From Salinivibrio costicola subsp. costicola ATCC 33508 = LMG 11651 (GTDB lineage: Bacteria > Pseudomonadota > Gammaproteobacteria > Enterobacterales > Vibrionaceae), in assembly GCA_000565345.1 (NCBI GenBank), contig AQOF01000023.1, forward strand, positions 1-64,000: a stretch of 64,000 nucleotides of DNA, read 5' to 3'. A program made the translations under genes and the position numbers. Shown here in pieces: positions 38,840 to 48,784 of this stretch. The notes under the pieces were generated by a model. The model was not told the origin of the DNA. It did no database searches and saw only the letters and a list, made by a program, of their open reading frames with translations. Positions within the stretch are counted from its first letter, which is position 1. Each line of letters starts with the position of its first letter.

Positions 38840-41414
38840 TTAGTTAGCAACAATATTAACCAGTTTCCCTGGTACATAAATGACTTTGCGAACCGTTTTA
38901 CCGTCGGTAAATTTGACCACGTTTTCGTCTGACATGGCTTGTGCTTCAACGGCTTCTTTCTCGCGTCGGCGGCCACGGTGATCTTGGCACGTAGCTTACC
39001 GTTTACTTGCACAATGATTAGCTTTTCCTCCTCGACCAAGGCCGCTTTATCGGCTTGCGGCCAATCGGCACTGTCGATATCGGTTTCGCCCAGGGCCTGC
39101 CAAAGCGTAAAGCAGATGTGCGGGGTGATGGGATATAGCATCAATACCACGGCTTTGAGTGCTTCGTCTAACACAGCACGGTCTTGTTCATTGTCCTGTG
39201 GCGCTTTAACTAAGCGATTCATCAGCTCCATGATCGCGGCAATGGCGGTGTTGAACGTCTGACGACGGCCCATGTCATCACTGACTTTGGCGATGGCTTT
39301 GTGCACATCACGGCGCAAGGCTTTTTGATCATTATTAAGCGTATCGACTGCCAGCGCAGTAACGTCGCCTTTGTGGGTGTGCTCATAGACTAGTTTCCAA
39401 ACACGGCGTAAGAAACGGTGTGAACCTTCCACGCCAGACTCTTGCCATTCCAACGTCATGTCCGCCGGTGCGGCAAACATCATAAAGAGACGCATGGTAT
39501 CGGCACCGTATTTTTCCACCATTAATTGGGGATCAATGCCGTTGTTCTTCGACTTTGACATCTTGGTCATGCCTGCGTGGGTGACGGCGTTCCCTTGGCT
39601 GTCGACCGCATGAATAATTTGCCCTTTGGTGTCCCGTTCAACGGTCACATCAGTCGGCGAGACCCAAACACGTACCCCTTTTTCGTCGGTGTAATAAAAT
39701 GCATCGGCGAGCACCATACCCTGACAGAGTAACTGCTTGAATGGCTCGTCGCTATCGACCATATTTTCATCGCGCAATAGTTTATGGAAAAAGCGCGAAT
39801 ACAACAGGTGCATACAAGCGTGCTCAATGCCACCTATATACTGATCGACCGGTAGCCAATAATTGGCGGCGCTTGGGTCGAGCATTTGATCCGCTTGCGG
39901 TGAGCAATAACGTGCGTAGTACCACGACGACTCCATAAAGGTATCGAAAGTGTCGGTTTCACGCAGCGCTGGCTTACCTTGATATTGCGTTTGTGCCCAT
40001 TGCTTGTCAGCTTTGATAGGGCTTTGTACACCATCCATCACCACATCTTCTGGCAGGATGACGGGCAGCTGCTCAGTTGGGACAGGAACAACCTCACCGT
40101 CTTCGGTATTCAGCATCGGAATTGGCGCACCCCAATAACGCTGACGAGAGACGCCCCAATCACGTAAACGGAAATTAACCGTTTTCTTGCCTTTACCTAG
40201 CGATTCAAGCTTGCTCGCAATCGCATCGAAGGCCGCGTTAAAATCTAACCCGTCAAACTCACCCGAGTTAAACAGCTTACCTTTTTCGGTATACGCTTGT
40301 TCTGACAAATCGGGCGCATGGCCGTTTTCATCGAGGATCACCGGCTCGATATCCAGCGCGTACTTATGAGCAAATTCGAAGTCGCGTTGGTCGTGAGCAG
40401 GCACCGCCATCACTGCGCCAGTGCCGTAATCCATCAATACAAAGTTAGCGACAAAGATAGGGACACGACGCCCGTTCAATGGGTGCGTGGCATACAAACC
40501 GGTCGCCATGCCTTTTTTCTCCATGGTCGCCAGCTCGGCTTCGGCAACTTTGGTGTTACGGCACTCTTGTACGAATTCAGCGAGGGCAGGGTTGTCTTTG
40601 GCCGCCGCCTCCGCGAGGGGGTGACCGGCGGCAATCCCCACGTAAGTGACGCCCATCAGCGTATCTGGACGCGTGGTGTAGACGTCGAGTGCGGGGTGAT
40701 CGCCTTCAACATCAAACGTCAGCTCAACACCTTCTGAGCGACCAATCCAGTTACGCTGCATGGTTTTTACCATGTCTGGCCAGCCGTCCAGTTTGTCGAT
40801 GTCTTGCAGCAGCTCTTCTGCGTAATCGGTGATTTTAATAAACCACTGCGGGATTTCTTTTTGCTCAACCGGCGTATCGCAGCGCCAGCAGCAACCTTCG
40901 TGAACTTGCTCATTGGCGAGCACGGTCTGATCGTTGGGACACCAGTTCACTGATGAGGTCTTTTTATAAACCAGCCCCTTGTTGTAGAGCGTGGTAAAGA
41001 AGCCTTGCTCCCAGCGGTAGTAATCGGGACTACAGGTGGCGATTTCACGGCTCCAGTCGTAGCCAAAGCCCAGCATTTTTAGCTGGCCTTTCATGTAATC
41101 AATGTTTTCGTAAGTCCAAGGCGCGGGCGCGGTTTTGTTTTTGATCGCAGCGCCTTCGGCAGGAAGGCCAAACGCATCCCAACCAATCGGCTGCATGACA
41201 TTCTTGCCTTGCAGTCGCTGATAACGGGAAATGACATCACCGATGGTGTAGTTACGGACATGCCCCATGTGCAGTCGGCCACTTGGTAAGGAAACATAGA
41301 AAGACAGTAGAATTTTTCTTTGTTAGGGTCTTCATGAACCACAAAGGTTTTATTGTCATCCCAATGGGCTTGAACTTTTTGTTCAATATCTTGCGGGCTA
41401 TATTGTTCTTGCAT
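38840..41414 (-). CDS. leuS: Leucyl-tRNA synthetase (two frameshifts)
   Basis: Essential class Ia synthetase charging tRNA-Leu. The N-terminus [15 protein letters not shown] leads to MFPY, where one base is missing near 41285-41286; it resumes [17 protein letters not shown] with the HIGH-type motif. The editing domain and KMSKSKNNG motif are intact. Near 38957-38959 a missing base breaks the anticodon-end domain; the restored end is GKLVNIVAN with the stop at 38840-38842. The full length is 858 residues, close to E. coli's 860. An essential gene broken twice strongly suggests sequence error. Confidence 0.96.
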
Positions 41415-41520
41415 CGATGGCTTCCGAGATTCTGTGAGAAAGGTAAAACCTGAAAGAGAAATATCAGCATAGAATAACGAAAGGCAGAGACCGCAACAAC
41501 ACTTGAATCAGGACAGGACC

Positions 41521-42006
41521 ATGAATAAAGAGAAAGAACCCCAACAAAGTATCATCGAGCGGGTAAAAGAGGCGTTAGAAAACAGCCCCGAGGCACTGTC
41601 TCATTGGGTGACCTTTTCTGATCAATACCTCAAAGCCGCGGCCGATCTGACCAAAGATGAATGGGCCTTGATCGAGGCATACTTTAAACGTGATGTGAAA
41701 GCGTTCGGTGAACAGTACGATAAATCTCAAACCGAAGAGATTGATAGTCAGGTGTTTAACGATCTGATTGCTAACTCGATTTGGGAGCAATTGGCAGAGA
41801 TCACCGACCGTACGCAGCTAGAGTGGCGTGAAGTGTTCGATGATCTTCAGCATCATGGCGTTTATGAAGCGGGTGAAATTGTCGGACTGGGCGTGTTGCA
41901 ATGTGAACAGTGCCATCATCAAACGCGGCACAGCCGGGTCGATGTGATTGCACCGTGTACGCAATGTGGTCATCGCTACTTTTCTCGCCGCCCTTACCCG
42001 GTGTAA
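41521..42006 (+). CDS. ybeL: Zinc-ribbon protein YbeL (DUF1451)
   Basis: Conserved cytoplasmic protein of unknown function found beside leuS. A helical N-terminal two-thirds includes LEWREVFDDLQHHGVYEAGEIVGLG, strongly conserved in YbeL, and the C-terminus has a zinc ribbon with CEQC and CTQC. The start at 41521 has AGGA upstream and yields 161 residues; a TTG 18 nt upstream is less likely. Divergent from leuS, as in enterics. Confidence 0.92.
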   Translation: MNKEKEPQQSIIERVKEALENSPEALSHWVTFSDQYLKAAADLTKDEWALIEAYFKRDVKAFGEQYDKSQTEEIDSQVFNDLIANSIWEQLAEITDRTQLEWREVFDDLQHHGVYEAGEIVGLGVLQCEQCHHQTRHSRVDVIAPCTQCGHRYFSRRPYPV

Positions 42007-42077
42007 GCCAAGTTTTAGAGCTTGGCTTTTGCGTTTGGTTTTAAAGCGCGGGTCGGTCTATCCGTGGCCAAAGGTGC

Positions 42078-42509
42078 CTAAGAGGCGTCGTCGCGACCTT
42101 CAAAGCGCTGGCGTTCTTCTTTTTCGACTTGAGAAAGCCGTGGCAGCTTTAGGCCTTGTGATTGCCCCATCCAACGGGCAAAGACAATATTACAAGCAAA
42201 TGCCGCGGTGACGAAGACGAGCTCTGCAGCAGCCATCCACCGTTCGCCTTCATCGACATAGAGAATGGTAAGGGCGTGTAAAAAATAGAACATCAAAATA
42301 AAGTTGGCCCATGCATGGGTAAACGCTTTGCCTTTGATGATCCCAGGTAAAGGGAGCAGTAAAGGGATTGTCCAGCCAATGGTCACCGCCCATGCATTCA
42401 AGTGAGGATGGGGCGATAAGTAAGCATGCCACGCGACCACCCAAGCAATGAGGCCAAGGTTACTCAGCAAAGACAATTTGCGCATGAAGGCGAGCCGAGG
42501 ATCTGTCAC
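42078..42509 (-). CDS. DUF2069 inner-membrane protein
   Basis: Small integral membrane protein of 143 residues with four hydrophobic segments (about 12-30, 38-56, 64-84, 90-112) and a charged C-terminal tail. The sequence TIPLLLPLPGIIKGKAFTHAWANFI fits the DUF2069 family (split here as the conserved loop PLPGIIKGK plus HAWANF). Function is unknown. It lies 12 nt from wrbA on the same strand, likely one operon with wrbA and the ArsC-like gene. Confidence 0.85.
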   Translation of the reverse strand: MTDPRLAFMRKLSLLSNLGLIAWVVAWHAYLSPHPHLNAWAVTIGWTIPLLLPLPGIIKGKAFTHAWANFILMFYFLHALTILYVDEGERWMAAAELVFVTAAFACNIVFARWMGQSQGLKLPRLSQVEKEERQRFEGRDDAS

Positions 42510-42521
42510 GATTCTGTCCTT

Positions 42522-43112
42522 TTATCTTAGGTGGTGGTAAAAAGTGTGGGCAAAACGCGCTAAGCGTTGGCCTAATGTTTTTGCGATTTGCTTTTCGTCG
42601 GCCATTAAAGGGTGATGTGGCTCCGCAACACTGGATGCACCGTAAGGGGAACCGCCGCCTTCCGTTGTATGAAGCGCACGCTCGCTGTGTGGAACACCGA
42701 CTAACATCATACCATGATGAAGTAAGGGGATGGTCATCGTGAGCAGCGTGGTTTCTTGGCCACCATGAAGCATTGATCCGGCGCCAAAGACCGCGGCGGG
42801 TTTATCAATTAAGGCACCCGATAACCATTCGCCACTGGTACTATCGATAAATTGCTTCAATGGCGCGGCCATGTTGCCAAAACGTACCGGACTGCCGAGC
42901 GCGAGGCCATGGCAATCTAATAGATCCTGACGGGTGACAAAGGGATCGTTTGGCGAGACGTCCGGTATTTTGCCATCGGCATAAGCAGGCAGCTCGGGCA
43001 CAGTTCGTAACACCGCCTCAACGCCTTGCGCTTCAATACCGCGTGCAACTTGTTGAGCAAGCTTACGTGTATTACCTGAACGGCTGTAATAAAGCACGAG
43101 AACTTGTGTCAT
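42522..43112 (-). CDS. wrbA: NAD(P)H:quinone oxidoreductase WrbA
   Basis: FMN flavodoxin-like enzyme doing two-electron quinone reduction, protecting against redox stress. The flavin phosphate loop YYSRSGNTRKLAQQVARG is at the N-terminus; LGSPVRFGNMAAPLKQFIDST and FGAGSMLHGGQETT match WrbA. Length 196 residues. Its start overlaps the ArsC-like stop by 4 nt, indicating coupling. Confidence 0.92.
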   Translation of the reverse strand: MTQVLVLYYSRSGNTRKLAQQVARGIEAQGVEAVLRTVPELPAYADGKIPDVSPNDPFVTRQDLLDCHGLALGSPVRFGNMAAPLKQFIDSTSGEWLSGALIDKPAAVFGAGSMLHGGQETTLLTMTIPLLHHGMMLVGVPHSERALHTTEGGGSPYGASSVAEPHHPLMADEKQIAKTLGQRLARFAHTFYHHLR

Positions 43113-43465
43113 TGAACGAATACCAATACATTTTCGGGTGGGCGGCCGATGACCGCTTTGTCGCCTTGAACGGCAATGGGACGTTCAATCAGTTTTGGGT
43201 GATTAACCATTGCCTCCAACAATTGCGCTTCTTCCACCGAAGCATCGCCCAAATTGGCTGCCTTGTAATCCGCTTCTTTGGTGCGCATCATGTCGCGAAA
43301 TGATGCCATGCCCAGCTGTCGCTTTAACTCACGGAGCGTATCGGCAGATAATGGCGTCTCTAAATATTTAACGATTGTCGGCGTGATGCCCTTTGACTCA
43401 AGCAGCTTGAGGGTTTCTCGACTTTTTGAGCAACGTGGATTGTGGTACAGAGTAATGGGGCTCAC
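43109..43465 (-). CDS. yfgD: ArsC-family arsenate reductase-like protein (YfgD)
   Basis: Thioredoxin-fold ArsC family protein. The N-terminus LYHNPRCSKSRETLKLLESKG carries the single catalytic cysteine (Cys12), and GRPPENVL near the end is typical of glutaredoxin-dependent ArsC and YfgD proteins. Length 118. Its place between bepA and wrbA parallels E. coli bepA-yfgD, so it is probably a housekeeping reductase and not part of an arsenic resistance operon; no arsR or arsB is nearby. Confidence 0.88.
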   Translation of the reverse strand: MSPITLYHNPRCSKSRETLKLLESKGITPTIVKYLETPLSADTLRELKRQLGMASFRDMMRTKEADYKAANLGDASVEEAQLLEAMVNHPKLIERPIAVQGDKAVIGRPPENVLVFVQ

Positions 43466-43489
43466 AACATCTATCCTTTTTAAGTTGAG

Positions 43490-44998
43490 TTAACGATCAC
43501 TGAGCGCTTTAAAGCGTGCCTGCTGATGGCGTAATTGATCGATACGCGCATCATAACGTGCTTGTGCCAAGCTGCCTAACTCAGCCAGTTGAGCGGCTTG
43601 GGTGTAGTTACGAATGGCTTTGCTCCATTGACCGCGCAGCGCGTAACGCTCTCCTTGAGCAGCTAATTCACCGTCACGGTGTGTGCCAGTGCTTTCGTAC
43701 GCTTGTTGTAACAAAAACCATCCGTTGCTGTCATCGGCATGCTGGTGGGTGTAGCGCTCTAATGCCTTGATCGCTTCACCGCCACGCTTGGCTTTTACCA
43801 AGGTGTAAGCGTGATTAAGCAACAATACGCGATTGTTAGGCTGCTGGTTCAAGGCTTGATTCAGGCGGGATAAGGCGCTGTCATACTGCTTTTCGCCAAT
43901 CTCTAAGTCGGTCATCGCGTCAATATAAAAACGATTATTGGGTTGAGCTTTAATGAGGGGCGCCAGCTTCTCACGCGCTTGTTGATAGCGCCTTGCATCA
44001 ATATCCAACAGCGCCATGCCGTAATCAAGGCTATGTTTTTCCGCTGGCGATGCTGCTTTATGACGCCGTTCAAACCAGTCCATGGCGGAGCGATCAGCGA
44101 TACCGCTATATCGTGCAACGATACGCGCTCGTGCGAGTTGGTAATCGGGAGAGTCGGGCACGCTTTTTTGAGGATACTGACGCGCCCGCGCGCGTGAATC
44201 TGTGATCCGAGACGCGGGTAATGGGTGAGTGCTGAAATACTCCGGCATTTGACTGGCGTAGCGGTACTCATCGGCTAACCGAGAGAAAAATCGTGGCATC
44301 GCCTCAACATCGAAATCCGCGCGAGCGAGGGTTTCAATTCCGACGCGGTCGGCCTCTTCTTCGTTACGGCGGGTAAAGTTTATTTGGCTTTGCATACTCC
44401 CCGCCGTTGCTGCATGAGCTGCGGCAATCCCTGCTTCAGGCGCTGCAATCGCGAGCATTAAAGAGCCGACTAAAGCGGCAACCGTTAGCGGCGAGGTTTG
44501 TGCCTGCGCTTCCATGCTGCGCGCAAGGTGGCGTTGGGTTACGTGCGCGATTTCGTGCGCCATCACAGATGCCAGTTCGCTTTCTGTCTTGGCATGCAGG
44601 AAAAGCCCAGAATGCATGGCTACATACCCGCCAAAAAAGGCAAACGCATTGATCGCTTGATTATCAATCAAAATAAACTGGAAGGGCGTGCGGACATCGT
44701 TGGCGTTCGCCACCAACCGATGCCCGAGGGCGTTAACATATTCACTGAGTAAAGGATCATCAATAATGGGTTTGCTGGCTCGTAGCATTCGCATATAAGC
44801 ATCACCAAACTCTTTTTCTTTTGCCACCGACAGCGTACTCGCGGCAGCGGTGCCAATGTTAGGCAAATCACTTTGATATGACTCGACGTTTGCTGACACA
44901 GGCGCACTGACCAGTGTCCCTGCAAGCGCATAGGCGACGAGGCGGCGAGCCGTTTTTCCTTTCCAAGAGCAAGATGCACGTGGCGGCATAAGTGTCAT
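43490..44998 (-). CDS. bepA: Periplasmic metalloprotease/chaperone BepA
   Basis: M48-family zinc protease with C-terminal TPR repeats that assists or degrades the LPS translocon component LptD. Signal peptide ends PVSA near residue 38. The zinc motif HEIAHVTQRH is at about residue 148, and the third ligand is in NEEEADRVGIETL. TPR-like helices occupy about 300-490. Length 502, in line with BepA. The N-terminus is somewhat long, and a start a few codons later is possible. Confidence 0.94.
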   Translation of the reverse strand: MTLMPPRASCSWKGKTARRLVAYALAGTLVSAPVSANVESYQSDLPNIGTAAASTLSVAKEKEFGDAYMRMLRASKPIIDDPLLSEYVNALGHRLVANANDVRTPFQFILIDNQAINAFAFFGGYVAMHSGLFLHAKTESELASVMAHEIAHVTQRHLARSMEAQAQTSPLTVAALVGSLMLAIAAPEAGIAAAHAATAGSMQSQINFTRRNEEEADRVGIETLARADFDVEAMPRFFSRLADEYRYASQMPEYFSTHPLPASRITDSRARARQYPQKSVPDSPDYQLARARIVARYSGIADRSAMDWFERRHKAASPAEKHSLDYGMALLDIDARRYQQAREKLAPLIKAQPNNRFYIDAMTDLEIGEKQYDSALSRLNQALNQQPNNRVLLLNHAYTLVKAKRGGEAIKALERYTHQHADDSNGWFLLQQAYESTGTHRDGELAAQGERYALRGQWSKAIRNYTQAAQLAELGSLAQARYDARIDQLRHQQARFKALSDR

Positions 44999-45018
44999 TA
45001 CCTTTTAAAATACGCAAG

Positions 45019-45032
45019 TGTACTTAAGTACA
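45019..45032. promoter_or_regulatory. 14-bp perfect palindrome between bepA and tusA-like gene
   Basis: TGTACTTAAGTACA lies in the 119-bp divergent intergenic region, 21 bp from the bepA start. A symmetric site here could control both genes. I do not recognise the regulator. Confidence 0.4.
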
Positions 45033-45117
45033 GACCGATAAAACCTGTCTGGGTTTCGTTGGCGTTCTATCTAATGTCCATTACAATACCAACGATAATA
45101 CCGACCGGTGAGACAGA

Positions 45118-45336
45118 ATGGAATGTCAAACTCTTGATTTACGAGCACATGTTTGCCCAATGGCCCTGCTACTCGCCAAGCGTGCAGCAGCGTCGTTGCG
45201 TGCCGGCGAGCAGTTAGTGATTTTACTGGGCGATCAAGGCGCGAAAAACGATATTCCAACCTACTTTACTCGTGAAGGATTTACCATTGCTTGGTTAGAT
45301 ACGCCAGCCTCGCGTTTACACGTCACAAAACAATAA
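45118..45336 (+). CDS. TusA/SirA-like sulfur carrier protein
   Basis: 72-residue protein of the TusA/YedF/SirA family, which carry persulfide on a conserved cysteine. The signature LDLRAHVCPMALLLAKRA contains the CPxxxxxxK motif (Cys13 and Lys20). The C-terminal half has the expected beta strand but is diverged (IAWLDTPASRLHV). It lies 10 nt before perM. Which sulfur pathway it serves is not shown; it is probably not the main TusA. Confidence 0.88.
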   Translation: MECQTLDLRAHVCPMALLLAKRAAASLRAGEQLVILLGDQGAKNDIPTYFTREGFTIAWLDTPASRLHVTKQ

Positions 45337-45346
45337 CGAGCCTGAT

Positions 45347-46424
45347 ATGTTTGAATTGCTACATCGCTGGTATCGGCGACGCTTTTCCGACCCACATGCG
45401 GTCAGCCTAGTGCTGATTCTTTTGGTCGGTTTTGTCACCATCTATTTTTTCGGCAACTTATTGGCGCCTTTACTCGTGGCCATTGTCATGGCGTATTTAC
45501 TCGATTGGCCGGTCAATCGTCTTAGTCGACTGGGGCTGCCTCGCACGTTATCGGTTTTGGTGGTGATCGCCTTGTTTGCCAGCTTCACATTCATGGCGTT
45601 GTTTGGCTTGGTACCGACGATTTGGAATCAAGGGATAAGCCTGGTGGCCGATGTGCCGAACATGTTTAATAACATGCAGATGCTGATGATGAGCTTACCC
45701 GAGCGCTATCCAGATTAATTAATCCGCATATGGTGAACACACTGGTCGATGCCTTGCAGTTTAAAGTCCTCAACATCGGGGAAACCTTGGTAAGGGGATC
45801 GTTATCATCGCTGGTGAACATCGTGGCGCTAGCGGTCTATTTGATTTTGGTCCCGCTCTTGGTTTTCTTCTTACTGAAAGATAAAACGCAAATGTTGGCG
45901 ATGTTTAAAGGATTATTGCCGCGTAACCGCCGCCTTGCCTCTCGGGTTGGTCATGAGATGAACCAACAGATATCGAATTACATTCGCGGGAAAGTGACCG
46001 AGATTATTATTGTTGGTATCACCAGCTATCTGACTTTCATGTTACTTGATCTCCGCTATGCCGTGTTGCTAAGTGTCGCCACCGGCTTTTCTGTCCTTGC
46101 CCCCTATATCGGGGCGGCCATTGTTACGGTGCCGATAGCGATCGTGGCCCTTTTCCAATGGGGACTTGAGCCCGGGTTTTGGTATGTGATGATTGCTTAC
46201 GGCGTGATTCAAACCCTTGACGGTAACGTCCTTGTGCCGGTGCTTTTCTCGGAAGCGGTCAATTTACACCCGGTGGCACTCATCATAGCCGTACTGGTTT
46301 TCGGTGGACTCTGGGGCTTTTGGGGGTATTTTTTGCCATTCCATTGGCGACGTTAGTGAAAGCGGTATGGCAAGCATTGCCTGAAATTGAGCTCGATGAT
46401 GATCCAAAAAAAGACGTAGAGTGA
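45347..46424 (+). CDS. perM: AI-2E/PerM family permease (two frameshifts)
   Basis: Membrane protein of the PerM/AI-2E transporter family, about 8 hydrophobic segments, function poorly known. The first part ends LPERYPD; one T is missing near 45715 and it continues LINPHMVNTLVDALQ. The second part has the family signatures FFLLKDK and YIRGKVTEIIIVG. Near 46322-46326 one G is missing; the true end reads FFAIPLATLVKAVWQALPE and finishes at 46424. Restored length 359 residues. The bepA-perM neighbourhood is common in gammaproteobacteria. Confidence 0.93.
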
Positions 46425-46512
46425 TCCATCTTGTTTTCAGGCTCCTAAATAAAGGAGCTGAGCGGCACGAGCACAGGCTTTACCGTGATCAGTTTGGCCC
46501 ACAGAAGTAGTA

Positions 46513-47967
46513 ATGAAAAACAGGGTTGGCATGGTACAAAACAGGCAAGAACATACGCATTTAGAGGGGTTCCGCGTCGCTGTGATCGGTGGCGGCGTGG
46601 CGGGTACGACAGCGGCCATGCGACTGGCTGAACGTGGTATTGATACCCAGGTGTTTGAAGCGGGAACCGGGCTAGTCAGTGGCCCACCTATCTGTCATCT
46701 TCATGCGGGCGGCAATTTGTATCGAGAAATCTCGCTCGATCAGTGCTTAACCTTACTGGACCAATCCGTTGCGACCGTACGCATGTATCCGCACTCTGTG
46801 AATCGCCGCCCAACGGTGTTGGCGGTGCCAGAGCAAGACCCAGGATCGTTAGACAGTGTGATTGCACGATTAGAAACCTTGCGCGAGCGTTATGCGCAAT
46901 TGGTCGAGCTTGATAGCGCCAACAAAGTGATGGGCGAACCTGCTGATTATTTCCGCCTGTATCAGCAATCAGACCTTGAAGCGCTGAAAGCAAAAGATTA
47001 TCGCAGTATAACCGATTCGGCTGATCAGTGGATGTGGCCGGTTGCGCAGTCGCTGGACCTAAGTGCGATGAAGTATCCGTTGGTATTGGTGCAAGAATAC
47101 GGGCTGAGTGTATTTCGCCTCGCCGCTGAAGCGCAATTGACGCTTGCCGACGTGCCGCATTGCCAACTCAACTTTAATCATAAGGTCGTGGATACGCAGC
47201 AGACAGCGTCGGGTTGGCAAGTGACGTATCAAGATAAGGCCGGCCAATCGCACACCACTGAGGTTGACTATCTGATTAATGCGGCGGGGTTTCGCACCGG
47301 GACCATTGACGATATGGCGGGCTTCGGGCGTCAGCGTCTGGTTGAGTACAAGGCAGCGTACGTCGCCCACTGGACGTCGACGGCGTACCAATGGCCAGAA
47401 ATTATTGTTCATGGCCAGCGAGGCACGCCACAAGGTATGGCACAACTGACGCCTTATCCTGATGGTTTCTTTCAACTGCACGGCATGACGCAAGACGTGA
47501 CCCTCTTTGAACGTGGCTTGGTGAAAAGCTCAGTGCAATCGGCGCAACCGAATGTCGACGCGCGCTATGTTAAAAACATCGATCAAGGTTGGGACTGGGA
47601 TCAAGTGTGCCAGCGCACGGACCGGGCCATCGAACATTTTGCTCAATGGTTGCCTGAGTTTAAGCAGGCCGAAGTCGGAGGAAAACCCTTGTGTGGCGCG
47701 CAACAAATCCCTGGCGAGGATCCGTCGCTGCGGGCGTCGGATGTGTCTTTCGATGGTGAGCGCTACGCGCGGATGGAAATCGTGAAAGCCTCCTCGGCGC
47801 TGACGGCGATAAACAAAGTCCTGACGCAATTTGAAGATGCCGGCTGGATTTCGCCAACCTCTCATTACGTCATGACGCGCCCGTCGACCGCTAAGATTGT
47901 CAGCGCTGCGTGTGAATTTGCGGTACAGCGTGGTTATCCAGAAGCATTGGCAAAGCCTGTGGGCTGA
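46513..47967 (+). CDS. FAD-dependent oxidoreductase of unknown substrate
   Basis: DAO/GlcD-like flavoprotein. The Rossmann FAD motif is VIGGGVAGTTAAMRLAERG (about residues 24-42), followed by an acidic dinucleotide residue in VFEAG. The second FAD contact is YLINAAGFRTG near 250. The segment GPPICHLHAGGNLYREIS after the Rossmann motif is unusual and rich in His and Cys. It is 484 residues long, intact, and alone between perM and a terminator. I do not know its substrate. An internal ATG at 46531 is an alternative start. Confidence 0.82.
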   Translation: MKNRVGMVQNRQEHTHLEGFRVAVIGGGVAGTTAAMRLAERGIDTQVFEAGTGLVSGPPICHLHAGGNLYREISLDQCLTLLDQSVATVRMYPHSVNRRPTVLAVPEQDPGSLDSVIARLETLRERYAQLVELDSANKVMGEPADYFRLYQQSDLEALKAKDYRSITDSADQWMWPVAQSLDLSAMKYPLVLVQEYGLSVFRLAAEAQLTLADVPHCQLNFNHKVVDTQQTASGWQVTYQDKAGQSHTTEVDYLINAAGFRTGTIDDMAGFGRQRLVEYKAAYVAHWTSTAYQWPEIIVHGQRGTPQGMAQLTPYPDGFFQLHGMTQDVTLFERGLVKSSVQSAQPNVDARYVKNIDQGWDWDQVCQRTDRAIEHFAQWLPEFKQAEVGGKPLCGAQQIPGEDPSLRASDVSFDGERYARMEIVKASSALTAINKVLTQFEDAGWISPTSHYVMTRPSTAKIVSAACEFAVQRGYPEALAKPVG

Positions 47968-47990
47968 GTGAATCCATGGTCATCGTTTGA

Positions 47991-48021
47991 AAAAAGCGCA
48001 CGATTCATCGTGCGCTTTTTT
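47991..48021. terminator. Bidirectional terminator between FAD oxidoreductase and bcp
   Basis: Perfect 13-bp inverted repeat (AAAAAGCGCACGA / TCGTGCGCTTTTT) with a TTCA loop between convergent genes. Confidence 0.93.
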
Positions 48022-48047
48022 GTTAACAGGCAGGATAAGGCGCCGTC

Positions 48048-48517
48048 CTAGGCTTGGTTCAGGAAGTCCAATACCACTTGGTGATGATCTTTGGTCTTAA
48101 ACTTATTGAACACATGTTCAATTTTGCCATCTTTGCCGACCAAAAAGCTGAGGCGATGAATGCCGTCATATTCTTTCCCCATGAACTTCTTGGTCCCCAG
48201 ACGCCAAATGCATCCGCAACCGCATGATCTTCGTCGCTCAGTAGGGTGAAATTGAGTTCATCGCGCGCAACAAAGCGGGCGATCTTTTTGACGGGATCCG
48301 GGCTGATACCTAACACCACGGTATCCAGCGCGTCGAGCTCCGCCTTAGTGTCACGCAAAGAGCAGGCTTGTGTGGTGCAGCCTGGTGTCATTGCTTTGGG
48401 GTAAAAATACACGAGGACGCGTTTTTCGCCTTGAAACTGGCTAAGCGTGACGGTGTCGCCATTTTGATCTTGCAATGAAAAATCGGGCGCTTGAGCGCCT
48501 TCCGTTAATGTTTGCAT
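48048..48517 (-). CDS. bcp: Thiol peroxidase Bcp, peroxiredoxin Q (one frameshift)
   Basis: Thioredoxin-dependent peroxidase reducing H2O2 and lipid hydroperoxides. The start at 48517 gives MQTLTEGAQAPDFSLQDQ. The peroxidatic and resolving cysteines are in TPGCTTQACSLRD. One base is missing near 48190; the frame resumes KKFMGKEYDGIHRLSFLVGK and ends DFLNQA with the stop at 48048-48050. Restored length 156 residues, equal to E. coli Bcp. Long upstream in-frame extensions are not supported. Confidence 0.93.
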
Positions 48518-48784
48518 GCGCTGCGTTTCCTTTTTTGTCGGTAAACCGAATTGACGATGATAGAGGGTGTTCGAGATTACGCAAGTTTTTGATATTACGA
48601 TCACGCTCTTGACAGTGTTTGACCTTTTATTGACTCTAACGAGACGCTGATTCAATGATAAAATCGCAAACTTGAATGTAGCGGTAAGAAATGTCGAATA
48701 AGACACGCCAGCGCGCAGGGTTATTCTTGTGTTTACCCAGCGCCAAAAGTAACATTGCAAGCATCACCAATAAGGGAGACGAAC

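Noticed and set aside
48518..48760. N-terminal extension of bcp
   Set aside because: It is in frame but unlike any Bcp; the start at 48517 gives the normal 156 residues.
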